Source: an uncultured Lachnotalea sp. (GTDB lineage: Bacteria; Bacillota; Clostridia; Lachnospirales; Lachnospiraceae). From it: DNA of 64,000 nt. Position 1 is the stretch's first letter, and the number at the start of each line of letters is the position of its first letter. The stretch covers positions 62,001 through 126,000 of the forward strand of contig CAMSZT010000002.1 of assembly GCA_947066815.1 (NCBI GenBank). The letters are read 5' to 3'. Positions 42,500 to 50,908 of the stretch are shown here, one piece after another. The notes under the pieces were generated by a model, which saw only the letters and a list, made by a program, of their open reading frames with translations, did no database searches and was not told where the DNA came from. The position numbers and the translations under genes were made by a program.

Positions 42500-45249
42500 A
42501 TATCGTAAGCAGGGTGACAGTCCAGCATTTGAAACAGAACAGAAAGAGGACCATCGTCACGATCCTGGGGATCATGCTCTCCGTGGCCCTCATCATGGCC
42601 ATCTCCGCCTTTGCGGAATCCTTTCTGGACATGGCGCGGCAGCAGGAGATCGCCACGGACGGTGAGTGGCATGTGGATTTCGACGAAGTCGCTCCCGGTC
42701 AGATCTCCGAGATCCGGGAGGATCCGGAAGTGAAAAAGGCCATGGTCAGTAAGGAGGTGGGGGCGGCCCTTCTGGAGGGCTGCGGGAATGAGGCGAAGCC
42801 CTATCTGGCCATCCGGGCCTACAACCAGGATGCCATGGAGGAATACCCTCTCACGCTGCTGGAAGGGAGATTTCCCCAGACGGCGGGCGAGATCGTCCTG
42901 CCGAAACACCTGGAGACCAACGGCGGCATCAAGTGGAAGGTGGGCGACACCATCACCTTGCGTCCCGGCACCAGGGTGATCCATACGACGGAGGGAGACC
43001 AGGAGGCACCGGTCTATTACCCGTATTACGAGGGGGAGGAGACGCTGGAGGATACCCACGAGGAGACCTACACGGTGGTGGGGATCATGGAGCGCCCTAC
43101 CTTCGAGGGCTACAGCCAGGGTTCCTACACGGCCGTCACCTGGCTGGATGAGAGCGGGCTTGCGGCAGACGAGATGGTGACGGTGCGGGTCCAGGTGAAG
43201 GACTTGGACAACGGCCTGTTTGACTGGGGCGATGCCAAGGCGGCAGAACTCAATCTGACGCATTCCTTTAACAACAGCCTCCTGTCCTTTTACATGCTTT
43301 CCGGGAATGACACCATCGTGACCATGCTCAACCGGGTCAAATGGGTGATGATGCTCATCGTGGCGGCGGGCTCCGTGGCGGTCATCTACAGTTCTTTCGC
43401 CATCTCCATCTCGGAGCGGAGCCGGTATCTGGGGATGCTGGCCAGCGTGGGGGCCACCAGGAAGCAGAAGCGGAACTCCGTGTTCACGGAGGCGGTGATC
43501 CTGGGAATCATCGGCATTCCCCTGGGGCTGCTCCTTGGCTTTGCGGGCGTGTTCGTGACCACCAGGTGTATCAGAGGGCTGGTGAGCAGCACTTTCGGCG
43601 TTTCCTTTGGGATGGAACATGTGGCCATGCGGGTGATCGTCTCCTGGCCGGGGATCCTGGGCGCAGTCGTCCTGGCGGCGGTGACGATCCTCATATCGGC
43701 CTGGATCCCGGCGAAGCGGGCCTCGAAGATCACTCCGGTGGAGGCCATCCGCCAGAATCAGGACATCAAGCTGTCCACGAGACAGGTGAAGACCTCAAGG
43801 CTCACCAGGAAGCTTTTTGGATTTGAGGGAGAGCTGGCGTTAAAGAACCTGAAGCGGAATAAGAAGCGTTACCGGGCGACGGTCCTCTCCCTGATCTTCT
43901 GCATTGCCCTGTATTTGAGCGTGTCTTCCTTTACGGCCTACTTAAGGGGCGCTTATCGGATGGGGATCGGGGTGGATTCCGCCAACCTGCCGGATGTCTC
44001 CGTGACGATCTACCCGGAGCCCGGCCTCGGTGGGGCGGAAGCGGATTCCGCCGGTGAAGAGGACGAAGATGCGCAGGAGAAGGCCAGACAGGAGAGCCTG
44101 GAGGAGCGGGCCGAGAAGGTGCGGGCCATGGACCATATCACGAGCTGCGTGACCCAGGTGAGCGGTTTTGCGCAGGTGTTCCTCACTGACGGCGGAAGTC
44201 TCGCCGAGGACACGAGAGGGGCGCTGGAGGAAAACGGGAGCGCGACCCTCCTCGGCGGAAAGGACATGGGGCCTTACCTGATGAACCTGCACGTGGTCGG
44301 ACTGGATAGGGAGAGCCTCTCGGCCTTTGCGGACCAGGTGGGTGCGGACAAGGAACTGCTCTTCGACGAGTCGAAGGCGGGGGTCATCCTGATCAACCGG
44401 AGAGGTGACGTGACGAACGGCCGCCATTCCTGGAAGGAGATTTTTGACGTAAAGACCGGGGACGTCATTGAAGGCAGCCAGTGGTCCGTGATCGAAAAGA
44501 ATTCGGAGCTTCCGGCAGAGGGAGTGGTGGCGAGGGAGGACGACAGCGACTTCGTGGACGTGTTGACTCCATTTGCAATGGACGTGGCGGGGGCGACGGA
44601 AGAGCTCCCCCTGGGAGGTGGCTACAGTGATGATATCAATCATGTTCTGGTGTATACAACTATTGAGAATGTCGTGAAATTTGATCTTGACGGAAATGGC
44701 GTGGGCGGCGAGCGGCAGCTTCTGATCATGAGTGACGATTACGAGGCTCTGATGGAGGATCTTGACGACCTGCGGCAGGACGAGGGGAACATCTATGCCT
44801 ACAGCTATAAGCAGGAGATGGAGAGCGTGAACAATACGCTGCTCCTGATCAATGTGTTCGTGTACGGCTTCATCATCCTGACGGCCCTCATCTGCGTCAC
44901 CAGCATTTTCAACACCATCTCCACCAGCATGGCCTTAAGGCGTCGGGAGTATGCGATGCTCAAGTCGGTGGGAATGGACCCGAAGCGGTTTAACCGGATG
45001 ATCGCCTATGAGAGCGTGTTTTACGGGCTGAAGGCCCTGCTTTACGGGCTGCCCATTGGCCTGATCCTCATGTTCGGCATCTACGCCGCCATTGCCAGCG
45101 CCATTGCGACCGGCTTCTACATCCTCTGGAACCAGGTGATCGTGGCCGTCATAAGCGTCATGCTGGTGGTGGGAGTCACCATGTGGTATTCCTCCAGAAA
45201 GATCAAGAAGGCCAACGTGGTAGATGTGCTCAAGGACGAGAATATCTGA
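42496..45249 (+). CDS. FtsX-domain ABC permease, large
   Basis: 917 residues. An N-terminal helix (18-42) is followed by a large outer domain (about 43-285), three helices of the first FtsX domain (about 290-420), a fourth-helix region near 480-505, a second large acidic outer domain (about 520-770) and three final helices with ALRRREYAMLKSVGM, the FtsX signature. Two FtsX units and a predicted ten-helix layout are like MacB-type exporters of Firmicutes, not like the four-helix FtsX. The residues 545-560 are highly acidic. ATG 42496 overlaps the ATPase stop. Confidence 0.9.
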   Translation: MNIVSRVTVQHLKQNRKRTIVTILGIMLSVALIMAISAFAESFLDMARQQEIATDGEWHVDFDEVAPGQISEIREDPEVKKAMVSKEVGAALLEGCGNEAKPYLAIRAYNQDAMEEYPLTLLEGRFPQTAGEIVLPKHLETNGGIKWKVGDTITLRPGTRVIHTTEGDQEAPVYYPYYEGEETLEDTHEETYTVVGIMERPTFEGYSQGSYTAVTWLDESGLAADEMVTVRVQVKDLDNGLFDWGDAKAAELNLTHSFNNSLLSFYMLSGNDTIVTMLNRVKWVMMLIVAAGSVAVIYSSFAISISERSRYLGMLASVGATRKQKRNSVFTEAVILGIIGIPLGLLLGFAGVFVTTRCIRGLVSSTFGVSFGMEHVAMRVIVSWPGILGAVVLAAVTILISAWIPAKRASKITPVEAIRQNQDIKLSTRQVKTSRLTRKLFGFEGELALKNLKRNKKRYRATVLSLIFCIALYLSVSSFTAYLRGAYRMGIGVDSANLPDVSVTIYPEPGLGGAEADSAGEEDEDAQEKARQESLEERAEKVRAMDHITSCVTQVSGFAQVFLTDGGSLAEDTRGALEENGSATLLGGKDMGPYLMNLHVVGLDRESLSAFADQVGADKELLFDESKAGVILINRRGDVTNGRHSWKEIFDVKTGDVIEGSQWSVIEKNSELPAEGVVAREDDSDFVDVLTPFAMDVAGATEELPLGGGYSDDINHVLVYTTIENVVKFDLDGNGVGGERQLLIMSDDYEALMEDLDDLRQDEGNIYAYSYKQEMESVNNTLLLINVFVYGFIILTALICVTSIFNTISTSMALRRREYAMLKSVGMDPKRFNRMIAYESVFYGLKALLYGLPIGLILMFGIYAAIASAIATGFYILWNQVIVAVISVMLVVGVTMWYSSRKIKKANVVDVLKDENI

Positions 45250-45261
45250 GTTATATTTCTT

Positions 45262-45481
45262 GATAGGCGATTGCGAAAGTGCGAAACATGGGAAGGATTC
45301 TGACAATTGCATCCAGGAAAAGCCCTCTGCGCCATGGAAGGGAGACCATGGAAAAAGGGAGGGCCTCTGCCCGAGTGTTTTCTGCGCTTATGGGCTCCTT
45401 GGAATGTTTGGCGCTGCAGGCTTTGGATGGATCAATTGTCAGAATCCACTCAGCAATTTTGAATTTCGCAACTGCCTGATA
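45262..45481. mobile_element. MITE-like hairpin element, copy B
   Basis: 220 bases, closely similar to copy A over its whole length and in the same orientation. Ends GATAGGCGATTGCGAAA and TTTCGCAACTGCCTGATA are imperfect inverted repeats. ATATTTCTTGA lies at both edges (45253-45263 and 45479-45489), as an 11-base target duplication would. The internal arms are perfectly paired here (GGATTCTGACAATTG with its complement). The right duplication runs into the -35 box of the btu promoter. Confidence 0.8.
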
Positions 45482-45485
45482 TTTC

Positions 45486-45514
45486 TTGACAGTGAAAGGA
45501 GTTTATGATATACT
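45486..45514 (+). promoter_or_regulatory. Promoter of the cobalamin riboswitch/btu operon
   Basis: TTGACA (45486-45491), 17 bases, TATACT (45509-45514). The first bases of the -35 box (45486-45489) are shared with the 11-base direct repeat flanking element B. Confidence 0.85.
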
Positions 45515-45537
45515 GATAGACGTTTTACAATGACAAT

Positions 45538-45711
45538 TTATATAAGTGCCTCTCTGCCGGAGAGATCATCCGGCAGAGGGGAGAATAGGGAAATAAGTGA
45601 GAATCTTATACAATGCCGTTACTGTGAAAGCGTTTCCTCCTTCTGAGATGCCACTGGGAGACCGGGAAGGTGAGGGAGGTAAGAGCGAAGTCAGGAGACC
45701 TGCTTATATAA
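45538..45711 (+). promoter_or_regulatory. Cobalamin riboswitch
   Basis: The P1 helix pairs TTATATAAG (45538-45546) with CTTATATAA (45703-45711). Inside are a GCC-rich hairpin (45548-45580), GATGCCACTGGG and the B12 box GAAGTCAGGAGACCTGC (45687-45703), the conserved core of AdoCbl-type switches. It should turn the transporter genes off when cobalamin is plentiful. Confidence 0.88.
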
Positions 45712-45841
45712 GGCAATTTCTTTACGGGTCATAAAGAAATTACACAAGTGATTGTTATATTCAATGAAGAGATCCCCTCCTGGGATATCCGGAGAAGTCA
45801 GAGAATGGGTATGTGCCGGGAGGAGGTGTTTTTGCTTGTGT

Positions 45842-45870
45842 AGCTATTCGGATCCGGATAGCTTTTTTTT
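45842..45870 (+). terminator. Terminator, likely riboswitch expression platform
   Basis: AGCTATTCG/CGGATAGCT stem (45842-45850 with 45855-45863) and T8 (45863-45870). It lies about 130 bases after the aptamer and 125 bases before the gene, a longer reach than usual. Confidence 0.85.
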
Positions 45871-45994
45871 GTGCACGCGGGTGCACACGCCTGCGCAGAG
45901 AACCCCCGGATTTTCGGAGAAGCCCCTGTCTGTTTTCAAACGGCGGGAAATTGCTTCCTCATGTAAAACGATATCGATCAGAGGAGGAAGGATC

Positions 45995-47116
45995 ATGAGA
46001 AGAAGGACTATGAGAACAAGGATCGCCGCGGGACTTGCGGCAGCGCTTTTGGGGCTTGGGATGCTCACAGGATGCGGGGCGTCCGGGACCGGACAGGAAA
46101 CGGAACAGACGCAGGGAAAAGAAGAGACGCAGCAGGAATCGGAACAGGCGGGGACGCCGGCATCAGAAACGTCTGTGCCGGAAACGGCGGCGTCGGAGAC
46201 ACCGTCATCGGAGACGAAGGGACCGGAGAGCGCGGGAGGCGTGACAGTTTCCAACACGCTGGACGGAACGGACTTTGACGTGACCTATGAGGCCCCGCAG
46301 CGGATCGTGAGCACGGCCGGCTTCACGACAGAGATGCTGCTGGCGCTGGGGCTGGAGGATAAGATCGTCGGTTACAGCTACATGGATAATGAGATCTATC
46401 CGGAATATAAGGAGGCCTTTGATAAGCTTACCTGCCTGAGTGACACGAATCCCTCCAGGGAGGTGCTCCTGGAGGCAGAACCAGACTTTCTGACCGGTTG
46501 GGCATCCGCCTTCAGCGATAAGAATTTCAACCTGGATTTTTGCGAGGAAAACGGCATCAAGCCGTATGTGCCGAAGGTCGAGGGGGAGAATGCGTCCATC
46601 GGGCAGGTATACGAGGATCTGCGGAATCTGGGCGAGATCTTCGGGGTGCAGAAGAGAGCGGAAGAAGTGATCGCCCACATGGAGGAGCAGATCGGGAGCG
46701 TGGAAGAGGCGGTGAAGGGACAGGAGCCGGTTTCGGTGTTCATCTATGATTCCGGTGAGGACGAGGCGTATACGCTCGGTTCCGGCCTGGCCTCCGACAT
46801 GATCGCGGCAGCAGGCGGGAAGAATGTTTTTGAGGGGGATTTCAACTACTGGGGAGCCGTGAGCTGGGAGAGCGTGCTGGAGGCAGATCCGCAGTATATC
46901 ATTGTGATGGATTATCTTGCAGGCGGCGATCTGCAGGAAAAAATAGACTTTCTGAATACCAATGAAGCGCTGCAGGATGTGGATGCGGTGAAGAACGGAA
47001 ATATCTTTTCCCTTGGCCTGACGGATGTGACCGGCGGAGTCCGGAATGCGGAAGCGATCGGGACCATGGGGAGGAACTTTCACCCGGACTGCTTTGAAGG
47101 GCAGAGTGCGGACTGA
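45995..47116 (+). CDS. btuF: Cobalamin-type ABC substrate-binding lipoprotein
   Basis: 373 residues. Signal peptide with lipobox LTGC, acylated Cys27, then a Glu/Thr/Ser-rich linker (about 30-85) that spans the wall. The rest is a periplasmic-binding-protein fold of the BtuF/FhuD class (RIVSTAGFTTEMLLALGL, EPDFLTGWAS). The family also carries iron-siderophores; the riboswitch upstream decides for corrinoids. ATG 45995 follows AGGAGGAAGG. First gene of btuFCD. Confidence 0.9.
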   Translation: MRRRTMRTRIAAGLAAALLGLGMLTGCGASGTGQETEQTQGKEETQQESEQAGTPASETSVPETAASETPSSETKGPESAGGVTVSNTLDGTDFDVTYEAPQRIVSTAGFTTEMLLALGLEDKIVGYSYMDNEIYPEYKEAFDKLTCLSDTNPSREVLLEAEPDFLTGWASAFSDKNFNLDFCEENGIKPYVPKVEGENASIGQVYEDLRNLGEIFGVQKRAEEVIAHMEEQIGSVEEAVKGQEPVSVFIYDSGEDEAYTLGSGLASDMIAAAGGKNVFEGDFNYWGAVSWESVLEADPQYIIVMDYLAGGDLQEKIDFLNTNEALQDVDAVKNGNIFSLGLTDVTGGVRNAEAIGTMGRNFHPDCFEGQSAD

Positions 47117-47128
47117 CGGGAGATCTCC

Positions 47129-48181
47129 ATGTTAAAAAATGCAAAAAGCTCGGTAAGGCTGCTCCTCGCCGTCTTTCTGGCTGTATTTGTACTGTTCTCC
47201 ATGATCATGGCGATCAATATAGGAGCGGTGGACATTAACCCCAGGATCATATTTTCCATCATTGCGAACCGCATTTCCCACAGAGAGATTTTTGGGGCGG
47301 ACTGGACGTCAGCCCAGGAATCGATCGTTTGGTCGCTGCGCTTTCCGAAAGTGATCGTTGCGGGCTGCGTGGGCGCGGGCCTTTCTCTGGCGGGGATCTT
47401 CATGCAGGCTCTGACGAAAAATCCGCTGGCCGACCCGTACATCCTCGGTATTTCCTCCGGCGCGTCCGCCGGGGCGGTGGCCTCTCTGCTTCTGGGCAGC
47501 CTGCCTCTGATCGGGAAGCTGCCGCTCCCTGCGGGTGCATTTTTCGGAGCGCTTTTGACGGCGGTTCTGGTATTCGTGATCGGCGGCGGAGGGATAAAGG
47601 GGAGCACGACCAGGCTGGTCCTCATCGGAATGGCGATATCGGCGTTTTTTTCCGCGCTGACGGACCTGATCATCTTCCTCACGCCGGACTCGAAGAAGGT
47701 CACGAGCGCCATGTTCTGGATGACAGGCTCCTTTGCGGGCGTGTCCTGGAGCGACGTGCTGCCCGCGGTGCTCACCCTGGCCGCAGGCATTTTCGTGGCC
47801 GCAGGAATACGGAAAGAAATGGACGCGCTTTTGATGGGGGAGGAGCTTGCCCGCAATTACGGGGTGAACGTGCCCCTTGTGAAAGTGATCCTGATCGGAA
47901 CGAGCACGCTGCTCACGGCGGTCATGGTGTCCATGAGCGGGATCATCGGTTTTGTCGGTCTGGTGGTCCCCCATGTTTCCAGGCAGGTCATGGGGGCGGC
48001 CCATGCAAAGATGCTTCCGGCGGCTCTGCTTGCCGGAGCGGGTTTCATGATATGGGCCGACGTCATTGCCAGGGTCAGCGTGGCCCCGGAAGAGCTTCCG
48101 GTGGGTGTGGTGACGGCGATCGCCGGCGCGCCGTTCTTTTTGATGATGCTCCGGAAAAGCCGTTATGAGTTTGGAAAGTAG
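47129..48181 (+). CDS. btuC: Cobalamin-type ABC permease (FecCD family)
   Basis: 350 residues with about ten membrane helices. LRFPKVIVAGCVGAGLSLAG, LADPYILGISSGASAG and GFVGLVVPHVSRQVMG are FecCD/BtuC signatures. It forms the channel dimer that takes substrate from the lipoprotein. ATG 47129 follows GGGAG, 12 bases after the btuF stop. The last helix ends ahead of the short basic tail RKSRYEFGK. Confidence 0.93.
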   Translation: MLKNAKSSVRLLLAVFLAVFVLFSMIMAINIGAVDINPRIIFSIIANRISHREIFGADWTSAQESIVWSLRFPKVIVAGCVGAGLSLAGIFMQALTKNPLADPYILGISSGASAGAVASLLLGSLPLIGKLPLPAGAFFGALLTAVLVFVIGGGGIKGSTTRLVLIGMAISAFFSALTDLIIFLTPDSKKVTSAMFWMTGSFAGVSWSDVLPAVLTLAAGIFVAAGIRKEMDALLMGEELARNYGVNVPLVKVILIGTSTLLTAVMVSMSGIIGFVGLVVPHVSRQVMGAAHAKMLPAALLAGAGFMIWADVIARVSVAPEELPVGVVTAIAGAPFFLMMLRKSRYEFGK

Positions 48182-48191
48182 GGGGGCGGGA

Positions 48192-49001
48192 ATGGCACAG
48201 GGACAAACAGGCAGAACTGCGGCGGTCGAGGTCAGGGAACTGGGATTTTCCGTCAATGACAGCAGGCTTCTGGAGGATATCTCGCTCCAGGTAGGACAGG
48301 AGGAATTTGTCGGGCTGATCGGGCCCAACGGATGCGGGAAATCTACTCTTTTAAAAAATATCTACAGGCATTACAGGCCGACAGAGGGCGCAGTCTATAT
48401 CGAGGGAGAAAACATACAGGGACTTAGGAGCCGGGAGGCGGCCAGGCGCATGGCGGTGGTCTCCCAGGAAAATTCCCTGACCTTTGATTTTTCTGTACGG
48501 GAAGTGGTCGCCATGGGCCGTTATGCCCACGGCCGGTTTTTAAAGGACAGCAGCAGAGAGGATGAGGAGATCTGCCGGAGGGCTCTGGAACTTGTGGGGA
48601 TGCAGGAGTTTGGCGGCCGCAGCTTCCTGAATCTCTCCGGCGGGGAAAAACAGCGGGTTTACATGGCGATGGCTTTTGCCCAGCAGAGCCGCATCCTGAT
48701 CTTGGATGAGCCGACGAACCATCTTGATATCGGATATCAGCTCCTTTTGATGGAGATCATGGAAAAGCAGAGGAAGGACTGCGGGCTCACGATCTTCACG
48801 TCCGTTCATGATATGAACCTCGCGGCGTGGTACTGTGACCGCCTGTTCGTGCTGGACCGCGGCCGGATGATCGCCGCGGGACGGCCGGAAGAGGTCCTGA
48901 CAAAAGAGCTGATCCGCAGGATATTTCGGGTACATGCAGAGATCACGCACCGCGCGGAGGATGGAAAGCTGCAGATCCAGTATCTGGGATATGTGGGATG
49001 A
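48192..49001 (+). CDS. btuD: Cobalamin-type ABC ATPase
   Basis: 269 residues. Walker A GPNGCGKST, signature LSGGEKQR, Walker B ILILDEPTNHLD and SVHD H-loop, all of the FecE/BtuD class. It powers BtuCF import. I choose ATG 48192 with a GGGGGG-type site just upstream; ATG 48165, overlapping btuC, is the alternative. The operon ends in a strong terminator after this gene. Confidence 0.92.
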   Translation: MAQGQTGRTAAVEVRELGFSVNDSRLLEDISLQVGQEEFVGLIGPNGCGKSTLLKNIYRHYRPTEGAVYIEGENIQGLRSREAARRMAVVSQENSLTFDFSVREVVAMGRYAHGRFLKDSSREDEEICRRALELVGMQEFGGRSFLNLSGGEKQRVYMAMAFAQQSRILILDEPTNHLDIGYQLLLMEIMEKQRKDCGLTIFTSVHDMNLAAWYCDRLFVLDRGRMIAAGRPEEVLTKELIRRIFRVHAEITHRAEDGKLQIQYLGYVG

Positions 49002-49032
49002 GCCGGCTTTAAAATAGAACAGACGATCTCGG

Positions 49033-49079
49033 CGAGGGTCATGGCAGTGACACGGTTTCTGCCATGACCCTCGTTTTTT
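49033..49079 (+). terminator. Rho-independent terminator of the btu operon
   Basis: A perfect 15-bp stem (49033-49047 with 49059-49073) and T6 (49074-49079). Confidence 0.95.
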
Positions 49080-49112
49080 GCTATGGCCTGTCCATTAAGT
49101 TTAAATCTGACG

Positions 49113-49141
49113 TTGTAAAGTTCTGCCAGTTGTGGTACACT
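49113..49141 (+). promoter_or_regulatory. rho: rho promoter
   Basis: TTGTAA (49113-49118), 17 bases, TACACT (49136-49141). The leader is about 110 bases long. Confidence 0.65.
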
Positions 49142-49258
49142 GAATTTATAGTGAGTTCTGGAGAGTCTGAAATTCTATATTTGCCGTTTTCACAGGCAGC
49201 AGTCTTAAAAAATCCCGTATTTCAGAAAGATCAGAGAGAAAGGAAAAGGAGAAATTTC

Positions 49259-50842
49259 ATGAGGGAAAAGCTAGAGACCCTTCCGCTGGCGCAGCTGCGT
49301 CAGATCGCGAAGGATTTGGAGATCAAAAGTATCAGCGGAAAAAAGAAGGCGGAGCTGATCGAGAGTATCATAGAGGAAAATAAGGCCAGGGAGGCGGCCT
49401 CCTCCCGGGAAGGGGAGGAGGCGGTCAGGGAAGCTCCCGCGTACCAGGCCCCGGCCAGGCAGGAGGGCTATCAGAGGCGGGGAGCGTCATCCCAGGAGGG
49501 CTATCAGAGGCGCAGCGCGTCCCAGGAAGGAGCCCAGAGGAGGCCGGCTTTCCCCGGCGCGTCGTCTCAGAGGGGAGCGGCCGCGCCGTCCCAGGAGGGG
49601 GCCCAGAGGAGGCCGGTTTTTTCCGGTGCGCCTGCCCAGCGGGGAACAGCGCCTGCGGCGGACCCGAAGCAGCCTTCGGTGGCTCCCAACATCAATCCGG
49701 AGGAGCTGCAGAACCTGGACAGCGGCATCCCGGCCCACGGGATCCTGGAGGTGATGCCGGACGGCTTCGGTTTTATCCGGTGCGAGAACTACATGCCGGG
49801 GGACAACGACGTCTATGTGTCGCCCTCCCAGATCCGCCGGTTTAATTTAAAGACAGGGGATATTGTCAGCGGCAGCCAGAGGGTGAAGACCTCGGCGGAG
49901 AAATTTGCGGCCCTTCTGTACGTGTCGAAGATCAACGGCCTGCCCCTGGGGGTGGCGGAGCGGCGGCCCAATTTCGAGGACCTGACGCCCATCTTCCCCA
50001 ACGACCGGATCCATCTGGAGATGAGCGGCGGAAGCATTTCCATGCGGATCGTGGACCTGCTCTCCCCCATCGGCAAGGGGCAGAGGGGGATGATCGCCTC
50101 CCAGCCCAAAGCGGGAAAGACCACTCTTTTGAAGGAGATCGCCAAGGCCGTGACCAGGAACCACAGGGACATGCACCTGATCGTCCTCCTGATCGACGAG
50201 CGGCCAGAGGAGGTGACGGACATCAAGGAATCCATCGAGGGGCCCAACGTGGAGGTGATTTACTCCACCTTCGACGAGCTTCCGGAGCATCATAAGAGGG
50301 TGTCGGAGATGGTCCTGGAGCGGGCCAAGCGGCTGGTGGAACACGGACGGGACGTGATGATCCTCTTAGACAGCATTACCAGGCTGGCCAGGGCCTACAA
50401 CCTGACGGTGGCGCCCAGCGGCAGGACCCTCTCCGGCGGCCTGGACCCGGCGGCCCTCCATATGCCCAAGCGGTTTTTCGGTGCGGCTCGGAATATGAGG
50501 GAGGGCGGGAGCCTGACCATCCTGGCGACGGCCCTGGTGGAGACGGGAAGCCGGATGGACGACGTGGTCTTCGAGGAATTCAAGGGCACCGGAAACATGG
50601 AACTGATGTTAAACCGCAAGCTTTCGGAGAAACGGATCTTCCCGGCCATCGACATTTTAAAGTCCGGCACCAGGAGGGACGACCTTCTGCTGACGCCGGA
50701 GGAACAGACGGCCGTGGAGACCGTGCGGAAGGCGACCGGAGGCTTGAAGGCCGACGAGGCCGTGGAGCGGGTGCTGGACCTGTTCCGCCATACCAGGAGC
50801 AACCGGGAATTCATGGCCATGGTGGGGAAGTTGAAGGTCTGA
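49259..50842 (+). CDS. rho: Transcription termination factor Rho with disordered insert
   Basis: 527 residues; E. coli Rho has 419. A hexameric RNA helicase that ends transcription. The N-terminal helix bundle (1-45, LETLPLAQLRQIAKDLEI) is followed by a roughly 95-residue Gln/Arg/Gly/Ala/Pro-rich stretch with the recurring unit SQEG-x-QRR, then the RNA-binding cold-shock domain (GFGFIRCENYMPG), Walker A PKAGKTT and the Q-loop region (SGGLDPAALHMPKRFFGAARN). ATG 49259 follows AAGGAG; earlier in-frame codons lie upstream of the promoter. Rho with such inserts is known in several phyla. Confidence 0.96.
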   Translation: MREKLETLPLAQLRQIAKDLEIKSISGKKKAELIESIIEENKAREAASSREGEEAVREAPAYQAPARQEGYQRRGASSQEGYQRRSASQEGAQRRPAFPGASSQRGAAAPSQEGAQRRPVFSGAPAQRGTAPAADPKQPSVAPNINPEELQNLDSGIPAHGILEVMPDGFGFIRCENYMPGDNDVYVSPSQIRRFNLKTGDIVSGSQRVKTSAEKFAALLYVSKINGLPLGVAERRPNFEDLTPIFPNDRIHLEMSGGSISMRIVDLLSPIGKGQRGMIASQPKAGKTTLLKEIAKAVTRNHRDMHLIVLLIDERPEEVTDIKESIEGPNVEVIYSTFDELPEHHKRVSEMVLERAKRLVEHGRDVMILLDSITRLARAYNLTVAPSGRTLSGGLDPAALHMPKRFFGAARNMREGGSLTILATALVETGSRMDDVVFEEFKGTGNMELMLNRKLSEKRIFPAIDILKSGTRRDDLLLTPEEQTAVETVRKATGGLKADEAVERVLDLFRHTRSNREFMAMVGKLKV

Positions 50843-50908
50843 GGATGCCCCCGGATGCGGCACAGAAGGCTGCCGCAGGGGATCTTATTTAAAAAAGGGG
50901 AGGTACTT

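Noticed and set aside
42343-43620. A 425-codon minus-strand frame opposite the ABC transporter genes
   Set aside because: His/Pro/Gly-rich shadow translation with no ribosome site; the opposite strand encodes clear ABC motifs.
45752-45994. A long N-terminal extension of the BtuF-like lipoprotein
   Set aside because: It would run through the riboswitch terminator and bury the lipoprotein signal peptide inside the protein.
49064-49258. An extended Rho N-terminus
   Set aside because: It begins inside the btu terminator and upstream of the rho promoter; AAGGAG at 49246-49251 fixes the start at 49259.
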